Positions 7,076-11,534 of a DNA stretch of 11,534 bases are shown piece by piece. Below the pieces are notes generated by a model that was given only the letters and a program-made list of their open reading frames with translations, was not told the DNA's origin and searched no databases. Position 1 is the stretch's first letter. Each line of letters starts with the position of its first letter. The translations under genes were made by a program, and so were the position numbers. The DNA is from Desulfobacterales bacterium (lineage in GTDB: Bacteria > Desulfobacterota > Desulfobacteria > Desulfobacterales > Desulfosalsimonadaceae), in contig JAOZOL010000042.1 of the NCBI GenBank assembly GCA_029933295.1, positions 1 through 11,534 of the forward strand, in the 5' to 3' direction.

Positions 7076-9454
7076 TTATATTAATCTTTTGATTACATCA
7101 AGCAGATTGCTCCTGTCAAAACTGCTTTTTACAATATAGGCATCTGCGCCGGCTTCGATTCCCCTTTCCCGGTCCACGCGGGAATCAAGATTTGTTACAA
7201 GAATTACCGGTGTTTCCGAACGGGATTGATCGCTTCTGATTTTTTTTGTCAATTCAAATCCGTTCATCCTGGGCATTTCAACATCCGACACCACGGCATC
7301 AAATGCGCGGGATCTGATCTGGTTATATCCGTCCTTGCCATCAATGGCGGTTTTAATTATATATCCGGATGCTTCAAGAATATTTTTCAGCAATGTCCGT
7401 GCAGTTAATGAATCTTCAACAATTAAAATTGATTTTTGAACCCCGCTTTTTTTTGCGTTGATTGTTTTCAGCATGCTTTGGGGCAAAGCTTTGCCGGCTG
7501 AGGTCTTGATAAGGTCGCTTACATTGAGGATTGGAACGACCCTTCCCGTACCAAGAATGGTGGCCCCTGAAATGTTGGGCACCCGTTTTAGTTGTCTGCC
7601 GAGATTTTTTACAAGTACCTCCAGTTCATTTATGATATCATCAACGATAAATGCGATCCGTTTATCACCGCTGCCCAGGATAATAACCGGCATGGAAAAG
7701 GTATCTGTTTTAAATTTTTGCTCGCTTGTCGGCATTTTTGGTGTCAGGCCTAAAACATCGGACAGGTTTACAAGTGATACGGCATGGCCTTTTATTGAGA
7801 TCACCGTTCTGTTTTCAACTGTTTTGATTTCATCCGGCAGGATTTTTAAGATATGTTCAACATGAACGTTAGGTATAATAAAAAGCTGTTCGGAAACTGA
7901 AACAAGGATTCCTCTGAAGGTAGCCAAAGAAACCGGAAGTTCGATTGTAAATGTTGTACCGTGTCCGGGATCACTGTCGGTGAATATCATTCCGCCGAGA
8001 TTTTCAATGTTTTCTTTGACAATTGCCATGCCCAGTCCGCGGCCGGAAATTTCCGTGATAATCGCACTTGTTGAAATTCCGGATTGAAATATAAGGGATA
8101 ACAATTGTTCGTCCGTTAATTTTTTCGCATTTTCACTGGAAATAGCCCCTTTCCCGATAACTTTTTCCCGAATGGTGTTAACGTTGATTCCCCGGCCGTC
8201 GTCTTTGATGACAATTTTGACCTTATTGCTTTCCGGCTGGGAAACGGTTACAAGGATTTGTCCGCAGGGGGATTTTTGGTTTTGTTTCCGGATATTGATA
8301 TCTTCAATGCCGTGATCGACGGCATTGCGCAAAAGGTGGACCATGGGATCTTTAATGCCCTCAAGAATCCGTTTGTCGATTTCAATATCGCCGCCGTAGA
8401 ATTCAATGTCGACTTCTTTTCCCAGCTCCCTTGCGATATCACGAACCATTCTTGGGAAGGTTGAAAATAATGTTGAAAAAGGGAGCAGAGACGTCTTTTT
8501 TATTTCATCAAGGAGATCGTCCACCATGCCTCCGAGAAGCCGGTTGCTTTGTTCCACAGCCTTGATCAATTTATCTGTTTTGCGGGAAAAATTGCTTAAG
8601 TGTTTATCGTTTGATTCCGCAAATTGCACGAAACGATTTAAGAAACTATGGGTTTCGGATAGTTCTTCAATTTTTTTAAGGTCCGGCTTTACCGCTTCCC
8701 ATTGTTTTTCCCAGAGCCTGATGGATTTTCCTGTTTCTTTAATCTGGTCAAGGTGCTGGTGCAGTATTTGTTTTGATGTAATCAGCTCTTCGGATTTTAA
8801 AAGAAGGGTGTCTAATTTTGCAATTGAAATGCGAACAGTATCTGCAAATAAGGGTTTTGTATGAATCTTTTGAGCGGGCAGGGCCTGTTGTTTGTCAGGC
8901 TTTAAGGTCGCTTCCTTTGCTTCATGCTGCAGGTTTTGTTTTGATAATTTTTCAGGACGCTTTTTTTTTTCGCTACTTTTTACATGGAAGTCAGATGATG
9001 GTTTAAGTTTTTTTTTAATTGTTTGACTTTCAATTGGTTTCCGTTTTTCCAAGTTTTCCATGCCGTCAGATATGAAATTTGTCAATTCTTCGATTGCCCG
9101 GTGAAAATTAGGGCGGTTTTCTTCGGAAGCTTCGAGATACTTTTCAATAATCCCCACTGCTTCATGAAAGGTGTCAAAGATATCCGTGGAAAAAAGCTGG
9201 GTCCCTTCTTTTAGTTTGCTGAAAACCCCTTCCATGGCCTGGCACAGCATCTCAATCAACGGAAGATTCACAGATCGGGCTGCTCCTTTTAAGCTATGGG
9301 CCTCGCGGAAGACAATTTCAACGCCCTGTTGGCGTTTTTCCGGGTCAATGCTTTTTTCCAGTTCCGTCAGGGTTGAGAACATGCTTTCAATACGTTCTCT
9401 GGCCTCGATGCTGAAAGCTTCCAAAAGCTGCTGCTGAATATTCTGGTTATTCAT
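7076..9454 (-). CDS. cheA: CheA-type chemosensory histidine kinase with C-terminal receiver
   Basis: This is the central kinase of the cluster, 792 residues. Domains in order: Hpt/P1 (about 8-130, phospho-acceptor His53 in EAHSLKGAAR); a lysine-rich linker (about 137-200) where P2 would normally be and no P2 domain is recognised; dimerisation region (about 205-320); HATPase (N box LLRNAVDHGIED around 374-385, DDGRGI 418-423, GRGLGMAI 471-478); CheW-like P5 (about 510-650); and a fused receiver (about 674-790, Asp724, Lys776). CheA-receiver fusions occur in WspE, FrzE and alternative-function chemosensory systems rather than simple flagellar chemotaxis. The receiver may act as phosphate sink or competitor for the separate response regulators. 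The gene lies 29 bp after the receptor gene and 23 bp before the cyclase gene. No CheW gene is nearby, so coupling to the receptor needs an adaptor encoded elsewhere. Confidence 0.95.
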   Translation of the reverse strand: MNNQNIQQQLLEAFSIEARERIESMFSTLTELEKSIDPEKRQQGVEIVFREAHSLKGAARSVNLPLIEMLCQAMEGVFSKLKEGTQLFSTDIFDTFHEAVGIIEKYLEASEENRPNFHRAIEELTNFISDGMENLEKRKPIESQTIKKKLKPSSDFHVKSSEKKKRPEKLSKQNLQHEAKEATLKPDKQQALPAQKIHTKPLFADTVRISIAKLDTLLLKSEELITSKQILHQHLDQIKETGKSIRLWEKQWEAVKPDLKKIEELSETHSFLNRFVQFAESNDKHLSNFSRKTDKLIKAVEQSNRLLGGMVDDLLDEIKKTSLLPFSTLFSTFPRMVRDIARELGKEVDIEFYGGDIEIDKRILEGIKDPMVHLLRNAVDHGIEDINIRKQNQKSPCGQILVTVSQPESNKVKIVIKDDGRGINVNTIREKVIGKGAISSENAKKLTDEQLLSLIFQSGISTSAIITEISGRGLGMAIVKENIENLGGMIFTDSDPGHGTTFTIELPVSLATFRGILVSVSEQLFIIPNVHVEHILKILPDEIKTVENRTVISIKGHAVSLVNLSDVLGLTPKMPTSEQKFKTDTFSMPVIILGSGDKRIAFIVDDIINELEVLVKNLGRQLKRVPNISGATILGTGRVVPILNVSDLIKTSAGKALPQSMLKTINAKKSGVQKSILIVEDSLTARTLLKNILEASGYIIKTAIDGKDGYNQIRSRAFDAVVSDVEMPRMNGFELTKKIRSDQSRSETPVILVTNLDSRVDRERGIEAGADAYIVKSSFDRSNLLDVIKRLI

Positions 9455-9483
9455 AAAGTAGATTGCGTTATATTCAATAATCG

Positions 9484-11454
9484 TTAAATTTTATAACTTG
9501 AAGTAATATCCTTTGTGGTTTGCACCATCTCCTCAATGCCTTTTAAGGCATCTTCGAGCTGTTTAACACCTTCAAGGTTCTGTAGTGTGGCGTCATTGAT
9601 ACTTTCCATGGCCTGGGAGAGCTGATCTATCCCCGTAAGCTGCTGCTGGTTTGATGCGGTGATTTGCATTGCCGCGTCTGAAAATTCGCTAACCTTTACG
9701 GATAATCTGTCAATGGCATCCCCTGCCTGTTCTGAAAGTTCAACCGCCTCATTAACTGTTTTTGTGCCGCGTTCTGTTGCCATAACCGCAGCGCTTGTGG
9801 CTTTCTCAATGTCTTCTAGTATATTTCTAACCTGGTTGGTTGCTTCTTTGGACTGATCTGCCAGGGATTTGACTTCCTGGGCAACCACGGCGAATCCTTT
9901 CCCCTGTTCACCTGCTTTTGCGGCCTCTATGGCTGCATTTACCGAGAGTATATTTGATTGATCCGCAATATCGGACACGGTGTTAATAATTGCCTCAATA
10001 CTTTTGCTTTGATCGCTAAGCTGAACGGTGCTTTCGGCAATGGCGATCATTTCATGTTTGATGCGGTTGACCCCGTTCATCGTATTTTCAGTTGCCTGTT
10101 TACCTGCATCGGATATCTTTGCTGTATTGTCTGCACTTTGAGCAATGTTGGCGGCTTTTTCAGTAGCAACTTCCGATGTTTGTCTGACCTCTTCAACGGT
10201 TGTGGTGACTTCACTGATTGAGCTGGACGTTTCAGACGCGCTGGATGCGAGTTGAGAAGCCGTGGTTGATATTCTGCTGATTGAGGAAACAAGAAGATTG
10301 GTTGAATTTTTCAGCATCTTCATTTGTTTTCGAATTTTTTTAGTTCCTTCATTAAAGGATTTTATCAAAATTCCGATTTCATCTGCCCTTTGCTTTTTTT
10401 GCTCCGGGATTTCAACCGTATAGTCGCCGTCATTGACTAAAAGGTTTCTGTAAGAAAGATCATTGATTGGCTTTGCAATCATTCTTGACTGAATAAATCC
10501 GGCGATAAATATCAGGATGATGGATATGGCAACAGTCCAGAGAGTATAGATTTTAAATTTATTGAGCAGGTCGAAGGCTTCGGTTTCATGTTTTTGCGTA
10601 ATGATCGTCCAGTCAAAATCCGTATTGAGCTTTTTTTTCAGCTCCAGGGGAGAATGTGCACTTAACACGTTGAAACCACGATAACCCTTGATTTTCTGAA
10701 TGCCGCTGCGGTTTTTAAACGCTTTTTGAACAGTGGTGGAATTTATTTTTTGTTTCAATATTGCATTTCCATCTCCATATCTTGGATTTGAACGCATTAA
10801 AAGATCATCCCCAACGAGATATGTTTCACCGGTTTCACCCATTCCCGTGTAATCAGACATCATTGCAGTAATCCGTTCGGCATTGATCTGAATAATCAGA
10901 ATGGCAAATAATTCCCCGGTGTCCGCGTATACAGGCGCACCCATAAATAAAGCCGGAGGTGATTTTTGTTTAAACTTTGTAATATCAGTTATGTATGGCT
11001 CAAGGGTTTCATTGATTTTGTTGGCGATTCTGGTTGTAATCGCTTTCGCGTCAATCTTCGCCTCTGGGTCGAGGGTAAATTCCTTGTTTTGGGCAGCCGA
11101 ATAGAGCAGTTGGCCGTTCTGATTGAGCAGGATGATATCACTGTATCCAAAAACCTTCATATAATAGTCAAAAAGCGGACTCATTTCCTGGTATGTCTTG
11201 TTATTCAACATGGTCCGGATGTGCTGGGATCTGGACAGAAGAATAAGATTTTTCAACCGGTCCTTGAGAAATTCCAGGGTTTGAACCTTTTTGATATTAT
11301 TGACGGAAGTGATATGGTTAAACGCCTGGGTTTCCAAAGCGGATTTGGAAAAATAGTACGTTATGGAGCCCAAAACAATCAAAGGAATTAAGCCCACCAT
11401 GAAAAATTGAACAATCAGTTTTGCCATGATACTTTTTTTAATAAACCCGAACAT
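9484..11454 (-). CDS. Methyl-accepting chemotaxis protein with Cache-like sensor domain
   Basis: This is a transmembrane chemoreceptor of 656 residues. It has a first membrane helix (about 11-36) and a large extracytoplasmic domain (about 40-295). The GMGETGETYLVGDDLLMRSNP stretch and strand pattern in that domain suggest a double Cache fold. A second membrane helix (about 300-323), HAMP (about 324-376) and a long cytoplasmic coiled coil follow. The conserved hairpin tip runs over about 505-535 and includes NAAIEAAKAGEQGKGFAVVAQEV. There is no C-terminal CheR/CheB-tethering pentapeptide; the protein ends in SSYKI. The ATG at 11454 is preferred because a strong AGGAGGG site (11463-11469) lies eight bases upstream; an in-frame ATG at 11484 has none. 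As the first gene of the cluster it probably feeds CheA. The ligand is unknown. Cache domains usually bind small metabolites, but that is family knowledge and not shown here. Confidence 0.94.
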   Translation of the reverse strand: MFGFIKKSIMAKLIVQFFMVGLIPLIVLGSITYYFSKSALETQAFNHITSVNNIKKVQTLEFLKDRLKNLILLSRSQHIRTMLNNKTYQEMSPLFDYYMKVFGYSDIILLNQNGQLLYSAAQNKEFTLDPEAKIDAKAITTRIANKINETLEPYITDITKFKQKSPPALFMGAPVYADTGELFAILIIQINAERITAMMSDYTGMGETGETYLVGDDLLMRSNPRYGDGNAILKQKINSTTVQKAFKNRSGIQKIKGYRGFNVLSAHSPLELKKKLNTDFDWTIITQKHETEAFDLLNKFKIYTLWTVAISIILIFIAGFIQSRMIAKPINDLSYRNLLVNDGDYTVEIPEQKKQRADEIGILIKSFNEGTKKIRKQMKMLKNSTNLLVSSISRISTTASQLASSASETSSSISEVTTTVEEVRQTSEVATEKAANIAQSADNTAKISDAGKQATENTMNGVNRIKHEMIAIAESTVQLSDQSKSIEAIINTVSDIADQSNILSVNAAIEAAKAGEQGKGFAVVAQEVKSLADQSKEATNQVRNILEDIEKATSAAVMATERGTKTVNEAVELSEQAGDAIDRLSVKVSEFSDAAMQITASNQQQLTGIDQLSQAMESINDATLQNLEGVKQLEDALKGIEEMVQTTKDITSSYKI

Positions 11455-11462
11455 ATTAATCG

Positions 11463-11469
11463 CCCTCCT
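11463..11469 (-). promoter_or_regulatory. Strong ribosome binding site that fixes the receptor start
   Basis: On the minus strand this reads AGGAGGG, eight bases before the ATG at 11454. It is the strongest Shine-Dalgarno match in the window. It rules against the upstream in-frame ATG at 11484, because the site would then lie inside the coding region. Confidence 0.8.
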
Positions 11470-11470
11470 G

Positions 11471-11533
11471 ATATGTAAGAACATATATGAAGTTGATGTA
11501 TGACAGCCGTTTGATATAATTAATATTTATCAA
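11471..11533 (-). promoter_or_regulatory. Leader region of the chemosensory cluster with two short inverted repeats
   Basis: This AT-rich stretch upstream of the receptor gene is where a promoter is expected, since no gene can be supported between it and the window edge. It holds ATATGT/ACATAT arms separated by 4 bp (11471-11486), directly upstream of the ribosome site. It also holds TTGATA/TATCAA arms separated by 11 bp (11511-11533). Either could be an operator, but both are short and AT-rich. No convincing -35/-10 pair, sigma-54 (GG/GC) or sigma-28 promoter was found. Confidence 0.25.
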
Positions 11534-11534
11534 T

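Noticed and set aside
7458..7865. 135-codon open frame on the plus strand inside cheA
   Set aside because: It lies entirely opposite conserved CheA CheW-like domain codons, shows no recognisable domain and has no ribosome site of note; it is a shadow of the real gene.
8406..8864. 152-codon open frame on the plus strand inside cheA
   Set aside because: It is antisense to the CheA dimerisation and ATPase region; its serine-rich, low-information translation is typical of a shadow frame.
10966..11391. 141-codon open frame on the plus strand inside the receptor gene
   Set aside because: It is antisense to the sensor domain coding sequence, with no motif and no convincing start signal.
11484..11484. 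Upstream in-frame ATG as the receptor start
   Set aside because: It lacks a ribosome site, whereas the ATG at 11454 has AGGAGGG at ideal distance and gives a normal N-terminus shortly before the first membrane helix.

Overview
The window looks like a moderately AT-rich chromosomal segment of a Gram-negative, environmental, probably anaerobic bacterium. Protein style (a chemosensory CheA with a fused receiver, a diguanylate cyclase response regulator, several hybrid kinases) suggests Desulfobacterota (a deltaproteobacterial sulfate reducer). That placement is an inference from general resemblance, not from a marker gene.

Layout. A TetR-family regulator (125-751, +) sits alone on the left. Just upstream of it is a perfect 20-bp palindrome that is probably its own operator. 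It converges on a long minus-strand series running from 11454 down to 800: chemoreceptor, CheA with fused receiver, receiver-GGDEF protein, CheB, hybrid kinase with three receivers, EHD/dynamin-like GTPase, recX. Gaps in this series are 51 bp or less, two junctions overlap (4 bp and 8 bp), and no terminator is visible between genes, so one long transcript is possible. The two arms meet at 730-821 in a perfect 31-bp inverted repeat. It supplies the last codons and the stop codon of both convergent genes, so both proteins end in the same six residues, MGSNLD. An intrinsic terminator for the recX direction appears to be nested inside it.

How the genes work together. The five signalling genes resemble a Wsp-type chemosensory system. 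A membrane receptor would control a CheA whose histidine domain (His53) phosphorylates receivers. The likely outputs are a diguanylate cyclase (c-di-GMP synthesis), a CheB methylesterase (adaptation) and a receiver-gated hybrid histidine kinase. No CheW, CheR or CheY is encoded in the window, so the adaptor and methyltransferase must lie elsewhere. The receptor carries a large Cache-like extracytoplasmic domain, so the input is probably a ligand or chemical cue.

Downstream, a membrane-anchored GTPase with clear resemblance to eukaryotic EHD proteins overlaps recX by 8 bp. Most interesting for follow-up are the stop-codon-donating inverted repeat, the EHD-like GTPase, and the chemosensory locus with three kinds of output. 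No tRNA, rRNA, CRISPR array or transposase gene was seen.
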